Positions 1-6,214 of a stretch of 7,035 nt of DNA are shown here, one piece after another. The notes below the pieces were generated by a model. The model worked only from the letters and a program-made list of their open reading frames with translations. It was not told where the DNA came from and ran no database searches. Every line of letters begins with the position of its first letter. The first letter of the stretch is position 1. The position numbers were made by a program, and so were the translations under genes. The DNA comes from Betaproteobacteria bacterium (GTDB lineage: Bacteria; Pseudomonadota; Gammaproteobacteria; Burkholderiales; Eutrophovitaceae). The DNA is taken from contig QXZO01000193.1 in NCBI GenBank assembly GCA_009886305.1, positions 2,515 to 9,549 on the forward strand, in the 5' to 3' direction.

Positions 1-255
1 GGTAACACACTGGGCGGTATCACAACTTTTTTTTTGGGTCGATTTTTACCAATTCGTCGATTGCCGAGTAAGCGAATATTGGTGAACGTCAGACGCTGGG
101 GCGGCCTTTCACTTTTGCTTTCCTGGATTCCGTTGTTAGGGGACGCTATTTGTTTAGCCGCGGGATGGCTCAGGACTCACTTGTTGTTATCTATTGTTTG
201 TATCGCTTTTGGAAAATTTGTCAGATACTGGATATTAATGGTGGGTCTGACTTAA
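1..255 (+). CDS. YqaA/DedA-family inner-membrane protein, C-terminal part
   Basis: The reading frame is open from base 1 and ends at TAA 253-255, so this is the last 84 residues of a gene that begins before the window. The visible part opens with GNTLGG. It then has a charged RRWG stretch (about residues 31-34), a hydrophobic re-entrant-like segment LLSWIPLLGDAICLAAGW (about 39-56) and a final membrane helix starting at GKFVRY. This order is typical of the YqaA branch of the SNARE-associated/DedA (VTT) family of small integral inner-membrane proteins. DedA relatives are linked to membrane lipid (undecaprenyl-phosphate or phospholipid) translocation and envelope homeostasis; the role of YqaA itself is not established. 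The HIT gene follows after 34 nt on the same strand and may be cotranscribed. A run of nine T (27-35) lies in the coding frame. The family call is fairly secure, the biochemical role is not. Confidence 0.8.
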   Translation, partial: GNTLGGITTFFLGRFLPIRRLPSKRILVNVRRWGGLSLLLSWIPLLGDAICLAAGWLRTHLLLSIVCIAFGKFVRYWILMVGLT

Positions 256-289
256 CATGACCCTATGATCAGTACTAGGATATTTTTTG

Positions 290-727
290 ATGAAGTTTGA
301 AGTCCCCTCAGATTGTTCGCTTTGTATCCCAAGTGGTGAACAAGTGCTTTGGACAAATGATTTCGTCAGGGTGATTTCAGTTTGTGACGAAGCATACCCA
401 GTTTTTTGTCGCGTAATTACCAATCGGCACTATGTTGAGTTTTCGGATTTGTCTCGTAGTCAGAGAGAACACATTATGTATGTTGTCTATGAAGTCGAAA
501 AAAAAATGCGGACATGGCTGAGTCCTACCAAAGTAAATATCGCATCTTTTGGTAACCTTGTACCGCATCTTCATTGGCACGTGATTCCTCGTTTTCGAGG
601 AGATCCACATTATCCAAATCCAATCTGGGGCGCCTTGACTGACGGACATTCAGTTAATCCTCCGGAAGGATTCTGGTATAAATTCGTTACGTCTTTAAGT
701 GAGTCTTTAGATAATGCTGACCTTTAG
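290..727 (+). CDS. HIT-family (histidine triad) nucleotide hydrolase
   Basis: This 145-residue cytosolic protein carries the HIT signature H93-L-H95-W-H97-V-I at its centre. The middle histidine is the expected nucleophile that attacks the alpha-phosphate of nucleotide substrates such as AMP esters, AMP amidates or dinucleoside polyphosphates. The upstream NIASFGNLVP stretch (83-92) and the NRHYVEFSDLS segment (45-55) match the rest of the fold. A CxxC pair (C9, C12) near the N-terminus resembles the zinc-site cysteines seen in some HIT proteins. I chose ATG 290 over the in-frame TTG 287 because AGGA (277-280) lies 9 nt upstream of it. Its substrate cannot be read from the sequence. It follows the YqaA gene by 34 nt and converges on phoR with only 19 nt between stop codons. 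A nine-A run at 498-506 lies inside the gene but the frame is intact. Confidence 0.88.
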   Translation: MKFEVPSDCSLCIPSGEQVLWTNDFVRVISVCDEAYPVFCRVITNRHYVEFSDLSRSQREHIMYVVYEVEKKMRTWLSPTKVNIASFGNLVPHLHWHVIPRFRGDPHYPNPIWGALTDGHSVNPPEGFWYKFVTSLSESLDNADL

Positions 728-746
728 GCCTTTACGGGTGTGGGTT

Positions 747-2042
747 TTATTGCGACACGATCGCATCTTTCGAAAACTGAATTGAAAACTGACTGCCTTT
801 GTTCGGTTCACTTGTTATTTTTAGTTTTGCGTTATGACGATTAACGATATGCTTCACGATAGCTAACCCAAGTCCAGTACCGCCAGTCTCTTGTGATCGA
901 CTTTTATCGACCCGGTAGAAACGTTCGGTTAGTCGGCTAAGGTGTTCTGGTGGGATCCCCACTCCCTGATCCTGACACGAGAAGACTGGTTCGTTATCTA
1001 CTAGAGTCCATTTGATGGAGATAGTCCCGCCGTTAGGCGAGTAGCGTACTGCGTTACTCACCAGGTTTGATAGGGCACTCCTGATCTCCTCCTCTGATCC
1101 TAGGATATTAAGGTCATTGGCGGCCTGAACATCAACGATATGATTTTTTGTCGATAGCGCCTTTGCTTCTGCGCTGATACTCTGAATCAGTCTAAACATA
1201 TTTATTACCTCTTCCTCTGGGGATTCAGAGGTTTCAAGACGAGATAACGCTAAGAGATCCGTGATGAGTCGATTCATCCGATGACTCTGGTCGGACATCA
1301 GTTTTACGCCTCGCGTTAAAAGTTCCGGGTCGTCGGCGGGATTATCTTCGAACGTCTCTAAGAATCCTTGTATGACAGTTAGGGGAGTACGCAGTTCGTG
1401 GGAGATATTAGCCACAAAGTCGCGTCGTGTAACCTCGAGTTGTTCTCTTTCTGTAATGTCTCTAGCGAGCAAAAGCGATTGTTCATTTCCAAAAGGTATC
1501 ATTTGTATTGCGACCAGACGGTCGATGCCCATTCTAGGTAATCGAAGGTTTAGCGAAATCTCTGGATCTGGGTTGTGCATGAAGGTGCGAAATGATGGCT
1601 GTCGGAGCAAATAATCAATTTGAACCCCTTGATCACGAGTAAATGTTAGCTGGAAATATTCTTCTGCTTTTGTGTTGCACCATTCGATCTGGTGTGAATT
1701 ATTCAATAAAATTACGCCATCCGGTAACGCTCGTACCGCTTGTTCAAATCGATCAAGCGCACGATTAAGTTCAGATTCCGAAAGCCGTTGGTTTTTTTGA
1801 ATTTTAATAAAACTCTTAAACACTCGATTCCATCCGGGATTTAAGGTAGGAACCGTGTCTTTAGTAGGCGAATTAAGCCAGCTATCAAAAAGGGAGAGTT
1901 TTTGTCGCTCAGACCACAAGGCAATGAATAGCCAAACGCAGAGTGCTGATAGACCGACCGTTAAACCCCAGATTAGCGCAAAAAAGCCGGTCGTTAAGAC
2001 GGGGAATAACAGCGTTAATAAAGCGTTGAACCAGTGTCGCAA
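747..2042 (-). CDS. phoR: Phosphate regulon sensor histidine kinase PhoR
   Basis: PhoR autophosphorylates on histidine when phosphate is scarce and passes the phosphate to PhoB; when phosphate is plentiful it dephosphorylates PhoB, with signalling known to run through the Pst transporter and PhoU. The 431 residues equal the length of E. coli PhoR. The N-terminus has a hydrophobic hairpin (about 5-42) with no sizeable periplasmic domain, then a charged linker and a PAS domain (about 95-195). The HisKA domain has the H-box FVANISHELRTP with H215. The ATPase domain shows N326/N330 (N-box), DQGVGI at 358-363 (G1), LTERFYRVDK (F-box) and GGTGLGLAI at 387-395 (G2). The start is TTG 2042-2040: there is no ATG or GTG between it and the phoB stop, and the length fits. 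No convincing Shine-Dalgarno precedes it. It lies 63 nt downstream of phoB, with a hairpin in the gap. Confidence 0.95.
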   Translation of the reverse strand: MRHWFNALLTLLFPVLTTGFFALIWGLTVGLSALCVWLFIALWSERQKLSLFDSWLNSPTKDTVPTLNPGWNRVFKSFIKIQKNQRLSESELNRALDRFEQAVRALPDGVILLNNSHQIEWCNTKAEEYFQLTFTRDQGVQIDYLLRQPSFRTFMHNPDPEISLNLRLPRMGIDRLVAIQMIPFGNEQSLLLARDITEREQLEVTRRDFVANISHELRTPLTVIQGFLETFEDNPADDPELLTRGVKLMSDQSHRMNRLITDLLALSRLETSESPEEEVINMFRLIQSISAEAKALSTKNHIVDVQAANDLNILGSEEEIRSALSNLVSNAVRYSPNGGTISIKWTLVDNEPVFSCQDQGVGIPPEHLSRLTERFYRVDKSRSQETGGTGLGLAIVKHIVNRHNAKLKITSEPNKGSQFSIQFSKDAIVSQ

Positions 2043-2051
2043 AAGTGAAGA

Positions 2052-2086
2052 GTACCCATTCGTTAGGTGATATGTCGAATGGTACC
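2052..2086 (-). promoter_or_regulatory. Hairpin in the phoB-phoR intercistronic gap
   Basis: On the phoBR transcript, GGTACCATTCG (2086-2076) pairs with CGAATGGGTAC (2062-2052). Seven contiguous pairs (CCATTCG with CGAATGG) are extended by three more after one bulged base, around a 13-nt loop. The 3' arm ends 9 nt before the phoR TTG start and holds the only G-rich bases in the leader. It is not followed by a clean U-run, so a terminator role is unlikely. Reduced phoR translation or an mRNA-stability element is more plausible, but this is inference. Confidence 0.5.
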
Positions 2087-2105
2087 AAATTCGATACTTT
2101 AAGAC

Positions 2106-2792
2106 CTAAGGTTTAGAAAAACGGTAGCCTGCGCCTCTGACCGTTTGGATATACGCGTCATGCCCCGATGTTTCAAGTGCTTGCCTTAATCTACGAATGT
2201 GTACGTCTACCGTTCGTTCTTCTACAAATACGTGGTCCCCCCACACTTGATCCAGCAGTTGGGTGCGCGTATGCACGCGCTCAGTGTGCGTCATAAAAAA
2301 ATGTAGTAATCGAAACTCAGATGGTCCCATGTGCAAGATATCTCCATTAGCCGTTACTCGATGTGTGGCTGGGTCGACTTGGAGTCCGTTGCTCACTACA
2401 ATATCATCTGTTAGTTGAGGTGCGCGGCGACGTAATACAGCTTTGATCCGAGCTGCGAGCTCTTTGGGTGAAAATGGCTTCGTAATATAGTCGTCAGCCC
2501 CCTTATTTAAGCCTAGTAGCTTGTCATCTTCATCTGCCTTTGCGGTGAGCATAATGACAGGCATGGATTGGGTGCGTTTGTTTGACCGGATTCGTTTGAT
2601 TAGGTCGATCCCACTCGCACCAGGTAACATCCAGTCGATTAGTGCGAGATCTGGAAGTGCTCGGTCGATTAAGTGAACCGCTTCTTCAACAGAGTTTGCG
2701 CAAAGCGTGAGATGACCATTTCGCTTCAGCGTGACATCGATGAGTTCCGCGATAGCTGGTTCGTCTTCAACGATGAGAATAGTACCGGCCAT
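2106..2792 (-). CDS. phoB: Phosphate regulon response regulator PhoB
   Basis: PhoB is the DNA-binding partner of PhoR; once phosphorylated it binds tandem 11-bp Pho-box repeats and recruits sigma70 RNA polymerase through the -35 position. The 228 residues are within one of E. coli PhoB (229). The receiver domain (about 3-120) has the acidic cluster VEDE (8-11), the phosphoacceptor D53 in LIDWMLPG, T83 in MLTAKAD and K105 in ITKPFSPKE. The OmpR/PhoB-type winged helix (about 130-228) includes MGPSEFRLLHFFMTH, the recognition-helix region VEERTVDVHIRRLRQAL and the C-terminal wing VRGAGYRF. Start ATG 2792-2790 matches the family N-terminus, although the upstream ribosome-binding site is weak. It is first in a phoB-phoR operon and divergent from the DUF971-ubi cluster. 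Tandem Pho-box repeats at 2833-2861 on the same strand indicate autoregulation. Confidence 0.97.
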   Translation of the reverse strand: MAGTILIVEDEPAIAELIDVTLKRNGHLTLCANSVEEAVHLIDRALPDLALIDWMLPGASGIDLIKRIRSNKRTQSMPVIMLTAKADEDDKLLGLNKGADDYITKPFSPKELAARIKAVLRRRAPQLTDDIVVSNGLQVDPATHRVTANGDILHMGPSEFRLLHFFMTHTERVHTRTQLLDQVWGDHVFVEERTVDVHIRRLRQALETSGHDAYIQTVRGAGYRFSKP

Positions 2793-2815
2793 TGAATTGT
2801 TCGCTATAGTTATTG

Positions 2816-2821
2816 ATTAGA
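2816..2821 (-). promoter_or_regulatory. Predicted -10 element of the phoBR promoter
   Basis: On the minus strand the hexamer is TCTAAT, five of six matches to TATAAT. It lies 11 bp downstream of the proximal end of the Pho box at 2833-2850. In class-II PhoB promoters the Pho box replaces the -35 hexamer and the -10 follows about 10-11 bp later. Transcription would begin near 2809, giving a leader of about 17 nt before the phoB ATG. Confidence 0.55.
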
Positions 2822-2832
2822 GTAATTATATT

Positions 2833-2861
2833 ATGACTAATTTGTTACAGAAACATTACTG
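2833..2861 (-). promoter_or_regulatory. Pho box: three 11-bp PhoB-binding repeats upstream of phoB
   Basis: Read on the minus strand, the 7-bp units CAGTAAT (2861-2855), CTGTAAC (2850-2844) and TAGTCAT (2839-2833) recur every 11 bp, the spacing of PhoB half-sites. The two proximal units form CTGTAACAAATTAGTCAT, which matches 14 of 18 positions of the E. coli consensus CTGTCATAAATCTGTCAT. A -10 element sits 11 bp downstream, and the controlled gene is phoB itself, whose orthologues are commonly autoregulated. The site overlaps the first codons of the DUF971 frame if that gene starts at 2833. The match is by eye; binding is inferred. Confidence 0.65.
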
Positions 2862-3249
2862 TGAAGAGGTTAAATTGGAAACAAAATCCCCTGCTGATTC
2901 TTTGATTCCCACGGACATCGTGCATCATCAAAAAACCCGTACGCTTGAGATCGAATTTAATAATGGAGATAAATTTCTACTAACTTGTGAGTATTTACGA
3001 GTTTTCTCGCCCTCAGCGGAGGTGCGCGGGCATGGCCCGGGCCAAGAAGTGCTGCAGGTTGGGAAGCAAGAGGTAAATATCAGACATATCGAGGCCGTAG
3101 GCCATTACGCTCTGAAACTCTCATTTACCGACGGTCATGATACTGGCATTTATTCTTGGGATTATTTATGGTCTCTAGGAAATGAATACGAAGTCAACTG
3201 GTCAGATTATCTGGAGCGGCTGAAACAAAATGGAGCAACCCGTGGGTAA
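2833..3249 (+). CDS. DUF971 (GBBH-like N-terminal domain) protein
   Basis: This is a small soluble DUF971 protein, up to 138 residues long. Family hallmarks are EYLRVFSPSAEVRGHGPG (53-70) and GHYALKLSFTDGHDTG followed by IYSWDYL (90-112). The domain resembles the N-terminal region of gamma-butyrobetaine hydroxylase and the C-terminal domain of the plant Fe-S carrier HCF101. The function of stand-alone members is unknown. Family similarity starts only near residue 25 (IPTDIVHHQ). The ATG at 2833 lies on the phoB Pho box and has a weak ribosome-binding site, whereas TTG 2875 has AGAGG (2865-2869) at 5-nt spacing. I therefore think 2875 (124 residues) is the more likely start; 2833 is the outer limit. 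The 3' end overlaps ubiE by 20 nt, or 8 nt if ubiE starts at GTG 3242. This implies translational coupling with the ubiquinone genes and a possible link to that pathway. Confidence 0.88.
   Translation: MTNLLQKHYCEEVKLETKSPADSLIPTDIVHHQKTRTLEIEFNNGDKFLLTCEYLRVFSPSAEVRGHGPGQEVLQVGKQEVNIRHIEAVGHYALKLSFTDGHDTGIYSWDYLWSLGNEYEVNWSDYLERLKQNGATRG
2865..2869 (+). promoter_or_regulatory. Shine-Dalgarno site favouring the TTG 2875 start of DUF971
   Basis: AGAGG lies five bases before an in-frame TTG (2875-2877). It is the best ribosome-binding site near the start of the DUF971 frame. Together with the Pho box over the upstream ATG and the onset of family similarity further in, it argues for the shorter protein. 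Confidence 0.5.
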
Positions 3250-4021
3250 AATTCACAGTGCAGGCGTTGGTGGCGCAAATAGCGATCAATCGGAAACAAC
3301 TCATTTTGGTTATCAAGAGGTCCCTGAGTCAGAAAAAAGTAAGAGAGTAGATGAGGTCTTTAGCTCCGTTGCTCAACAATATGACGTGATGAATGACTTA
3401 ATGTCTGGTGGACTGCACCGTTTGTGGAAACGTTTTGCTGTGCAATTATCTGGGGTTAAAACAGGGTCGCGTGTTCTAGATATAGCAGGTGGTACCGGAG
3501 ACTTATCAAAAATATTATTGGATAAAATAGGCTCAGATGGCGAGTTATGGTTAACCGACATCAACTTGGAGATGCTCAGTGTGGGCCGAGACCGCATACT
3601 CGACACTGGGCGATTGCCTCCTGTCTGTCAGTGCGATGCTGAGTCCTTACCCTATCCAGACAATTATTTTGATTGCGTGACTGTTGCCTTTGGCCTAAGA
3701 AACATGACGCATAAAACAAGGGCTCTGAAGGAGATGTATCGAGTAACCCGTCGTGGCGGAAGAGTGATCGTGCTTGAGTTTTCCAAAGTATGGAAGCCCC
3801 TAGAAAAACTATATGATTTGTATTCTTTCAAGTTGATCCCTTTGATGGGCAAGCTCGTTGCTAAGGATGAAGACAGTTATCGTTATCTCGCCGAGTCTAT
3901 TCGTATGCACCCTAGCCAAGAGGAGCTGGCGAATATGTTTCGTGAATCGGGATTCGAACAGGTCGACTACTTTAACCTTGCGGGTGGCGTCGTAGCTGCT
4001 CATCGCGGTTTAAAGATTTAA
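3230..4021 (+). CDS. ubiE: Ubiquinone/menaquinone C-methyltransferase UbiE
   Basis: UbiE is a cytosolic SAM-dependent methyltransferase. It C-methylates 2-polyprenyl-6-methoxy-1,4-benzoquinol in ubiquinone synthesis and, where present, demethylmenaquinol. The 263 residues compare with 251 in E. coli; the excess is a variable N-terminal tail before TTHFGYQEV. The conserved VFSSVAQQYDVMNDLMSGGLHRLWKRF block (43-69) precedes the SAM-binding motif I VLDIAGGTGDLS (82-93). TDINLEML (109-116), AFGLRN (153-158), LEFSKVWKPLEKLYDLYSF and the C-terminal DSYRYLAESIRMHPSQEEL and GGVVAAHRG follow, all UbiE signatures. ATG 3230 is the annotated start; GTG 3242 has GGAG (3232-3235) six bases upstream and is a real alternative. 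The start overlaps the end of DUF971, and ubiJ follows after 2 nt, so the cluster is very probably one operon. Whether menaquinone is also made cannot be seen here. Confidence 0.97.
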   Translation: MEQPVGKIHSAGVGGANSDQSETTHFGYQEVPESEKSKRVDEVFSSVAQQYDVMNDLMSGGLHRLWKRFAVQLSGVKTGSRVLDIAGGTGDLSKILLDKIGSDGELWLTDINLEMLSVGRDRILDTGRLPPVCQCDAESLPYPDNYFDCVTVAFGLRNMTHKTRALKEMYRVTRRGGRVIVLEFSKVWKPLEKLYDLYSFKLIPLMGKLVAKDEDSYRYLAESIRMHPSQEELANMFRESGFEQVDYFNLAGGVVAAHRGLKI

Positions 4022-4023
4022 TT

Positions 4024-4611
4024 ATGCTGCCATTAGTAATTATTTTACGTTTTCTAAAACACGTCCTCAACGGGTCAACAGATGCGAGACATGCCCTTGC
4101 GACGCATAGTGGGAAAGTTATTTGTGTTGAAGGCCCTTTAGGACCCATTGTTGTGTACATCACAGATGATGGGTTTGTTGAAACCTATATCGGTGAGGCG
4201 CAACCGAGTTTGATTATAAAGCTAACCTCGGATGTGGCGCTTAATTGGCTTAAAGAAGGCAAATTAGGTTCCAAAGGGGTACGTATTGAGGGTGACGCGC
4301 AGTTTGCGTCAGATCTATCCCGTATTGTGGGTAAGCTTGATTGGGATTATGAAGAGGATATGGCTAAGGTTTTCGGCGACGTCGTTGCCCACCGGCTAGG
4401 CGAAATGTTGCGGGGTTTTGGACGTTGGATGAGTAGTGCGGGTGAGTCAATGAAGTCGTCCGTGAGTGATTATTTAACCGAGGAGTCTAAATTACTAGTG
4501 ACTTCGGTTGGAGTTGAGATGTTTATTCGCGAGGTTGATGAGGCCTCCGACGGAGTGAGTCGTCTTGAGAAGCGTGTAAGTGAGATAGTCCGAATGACAC
4601 GAGATAACTAG
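4024..4611 (+). CDS. ubiJ: Ubiquinone biosynthesis accessory factor UbiJ (SCP2 domain)
   Basis: UbiJ is a soluble accessory protein. With UbiK it organises the Ubi enzymes into a complex and binds hydrophobic ubiquinone intermediates through a sterol-carrier-protein-2 fold. The 195 residues are close to the roughly 200 of E. coli UbiJ. A hydrophobic N-terminal helix (1-15) is followed by the SCP2 region (about 18-115) with IIKLTSDVALNWL (64-76) and GVRIEGDAQFASDL. The family-specific WDYEEDMAKVFGDVVAHRL segment lies at 107-125. The C-terminal 60 residues are helical and heptad-like, ending in LEKRVSEIVRM, consistent with a coiled coil that contacts UbiK. ATG 4024 is 2 nt after the ubiE stop with no strong ribosome-binding site, which suggests coupling to ubiE translation. 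It sits between ubiE and ubiB, the conserved order. Confidence 0.93.
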   Translation: MLPLVIILRFLKHVLNGSTDARHALATHSGKVICVEGPLGPIVVYITDDGFVETYIGEAQPSLIIKLTSDVALNWLKEGKLGSKGVRIEGDAQFASDLSRIVGKLDWDYEEDMAKVFGDVVAHRLGEMLRGFGRWMSSAGESMKSSVSDYLTEESKLLVTSVGVEMFIREVDEASDGVSRLEKRVSEIVRMTRDN

Positions 4612-4625
4612 GAAGATATCGACGT

Positions 4626-6143
4626 ATGAAATTCTTTCGAGCCTTGTACATTTTTGGAGTGGCCATACAGTTTGGTCTGGATGAGTTCGCATCGTCAAAT
4701 CGGATCTTACGAGGGATTCGAATATTAATTCGAACCGTATTCTTTAAGCGTAACTTATCGAGTCCGAGAGGCGAGCGTTTGCGTTTCGCGTTACAAAAAC
4801 TCGGCCCTATTTTTGTAAAGTTTGGTCAAGTGCTATCAACGAGACGGGACATGATTCCGTTGGATATCGCGGATCAATTAGCGTTGTTACAAGATCGCGT
4901 TGCACCATTCCCATCAGCAACGGTTTCTGAAATCATCAATCAATCGTTTGATGGCGGCATTCACACTACGTTTCGTGAGTTTGATCTTAAGCCGGTCGCA
5001 AGTGCCTCGGTTGCTCAAGTACATTTTGGTGTGTTGGTTGACGGGAGAGAAGTTGCAGTAAAGGTGTTACGCCCGAGTATTGTACGTGTTATCAACCGTG
5101 ATATCGCTTTGCTGGATTGGTTTGCTTTGGTGCTTGCGCGAATTCTGCCAGATGGCAAAAGGCTTAAGCCAAGAGAGGTGGTATCTGAGTTCCGAAGGCA
5201 CCTACATGATGAGTTAGATCTGATGCGAGAGGCAGCAAATGGTAGTCAGTTACGACGTAATTTCATCGACTCATCTAACTTAGTCGTACCCGAAATTTAT
5301 TGGGACTATTGCCGCACGAACGTAATGGTGATGGAGCGCATGGCAGGTATACCGGTGGGAAAAATAGATGAGCTTAGAGCTCAAAATATCGATTTAGAAA
5401 AGTTGGCGGCATCAGGTGTTGAGATATTTTTCACGCAAGTGTTTCGAGATGGTTACTTCCATGCAGATATGCATCCCGGCAATATATTGGTGCAGCACGA
5501 TGGACGGTATGTTGCGCTCGATTTCGGAATCATGGGCACACTTACGGAAGTCGATAAAAATTATCTGGCTCAAAACTTTTTGGCATTTTTCCGACGTGAC
5601 TATCGTGGGGTCGCCGTAGCGCATGTCGATGCAGGTTGGGTCCCTAAAGATACGCGGATCGATGACTTTGAAGCAACTATCCGGTCGATTTGTGAGCCAA
5701 TATTCGATAAACCTCTCAAGGATATTTCTTTTGGAAGGTTGCTTTTAAATTTATTTCAAGCAGCTAGGCGCTTCAATGTGGAAATACAACCGCAGCTTAT
5801 TATGCTTCAGAAAACCTTACTTAATGTTGAGGGGCTCGGCCGGGAGCTAGATCCAAATTTAGATCTATGGAAAACTGCAAAGCCATATCTAGAAAGCTGG
5901 ATGAAAGAACAAGTCGGGTTTCAGGGCTTGATTAAACAGCTTAAGAAAGAGGCGCCATTGTGGTCGACAATTCTGCCGCGTTTGCCCCGACTCATTGATG
6001 ATTATTTATCAAAAGAATCGAACGATGAGTACGAAGTTAGACAGCATCAAATTAAAGACCTTATCCGTAAAGTACGACTCCTTGGCCTCACCACTGCAGC
6101 ACTGGCGTTGTGTGTTTTGACGCTAGCTTGGTTTCGGCTTTAA
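4626..6143 (+). CDS. ubiB: Ubiquinone biosynthesis protein UbiB (ABC1/ADCK/UbiB atypical kinase)
   Basis: UbiB is a membrane-anchored atypical kinase-like ATPase needed for ubiquinone synthesis, probably helping extract or present lipid intermediates to the Ubi complex rather than phosphorylating proteins. The 505 residues carry the family's diagnostic KxGQ motif (K65, G67, Q68 in KFGQVLSTRRD) and the alanine-rich nucleotide loop ASASVAQVH (125-133) that replaces the normal P-loop. Also present are the VAVK lysine K146, the catalytic segment FHADMHPGN (278-286) with D281 and N286, and the metal-binding DFG at 299-301. WKTAKPYLESWMKEQVG (415-431) is typical of bacterial UbiB. The C-terminus has a single clear hydrophobic helix (about 485-503), whereas E. 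coli UbiB (546 residues) has two. GGAAG (4611-4615) precedes ATG 4626 by 10 nt. It is the last gene of the cluster, 14 nt after ubiJ. Confidence 0.97.
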   Translation: MKFFRALYIFGVAIQFGLDEFASSNRILRGIRILIRTVFFKRNLSSPRGERLRFALQKLGPIFVKFGQVLSTRRDMIPLDIADQLALLQDRVAPFPSATVSEIINQSFDGGIHTTFREFDLKPVASASVAQVHFGVLVDGREVAVKVLRPSIVRVINRDIALLDWFALVLARILPDGKRLKPREVVSEFRRHLHDELDLMREAANGSQLRRNFIDSSNLVVPEIYWDYCRTNVMVMERMAGIPVGKIDELRAQNIDLEKLAASGVEIFFTQVFRDGYFHADMHPGNILVQHDGRYVALDFGIMGTLTEVDKNYLAQNFLAFFRRDYRGVAVAHVDAGWVPKDTRIDDFEATIRSICEPIFDKPLKDISFGRLLLNLFQAARRFNVEIQPQLIMLQKTLLNVEGLGRELDPNLDLWKTAKPYLESWMKEQVGFQGLIKQLKKEAPLWSTILPRLPRLIDDYLSKESNDEYEVRQHQIKDLIRKVRLLGLTTAALALCVLTLAWFRL

Positions 6144-6175
6144 GTTATATCCTTCGCTTTGTTGCGTTTTTAATA

Positions 6176-6204
6176 CAGTCGATCAATTGTAATTAAACCG
6201 TAAT
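6176..6204 (+). promoter_or_regulatory. Pho box: PhoB-binding repeats upstream of the porin gene
   Basis: Units TTGTAAT (6187-6193) and CCGTAAT (6198-6204) are spaced by 11 bp. A weaker unit CAGTCGA (6176-6182) lies a further 11 bp upstream. The core TTGTAATTAAACCGTAAT matches 12 of 18 positions of the E. coli Pho-box consensus. A -10 element begins exactly 10 bp after it, as in the E. coli phoA promoter. The downstream gene encodes a phosphate-porin family protein and phoBR lies in the same window, which makes the match more credible. Binding is inferred. Confidence 0.6.
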
Positions 6205-6214
6205 AGTTAACTCC

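Noticed and set aside
256..289. Pho box or separate promoter upstream of the HIT gene
   Set aside because: ATGACCC resembles one half-site, but there is no second unit at 11 bp. The gap is short enough for cotranscription with the YqaA gene.
728..746. Bidirectional terminator between the convergent HIT gene and phoR
   Set aside because: The 19-nt gap has a short T-rich stretch but no stem of useful length; the small CCTTTAGG and AGGCCT palindromes are too short.
1372..2070. Plus-strand open frames antisense to phoR (1372-1614 and 1855-2070)
   Set aside because: They lie wholly or mostly opposite strongly conserved PhoR coding sequence, have no recognisable domains and no convincing ribosome-binding sites.
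3373..4163. Minus-strand frames opposite ubiE and the start of ubiJ
   Set aside because: They are antisense to conserved enzyme coding sequence, with no domain or start signal of their own.
6144..6175. Intrinsic terminator after ubiB
   Set aside because: A T-run is present (about 6167-6171), but no complementary stem precedes it.
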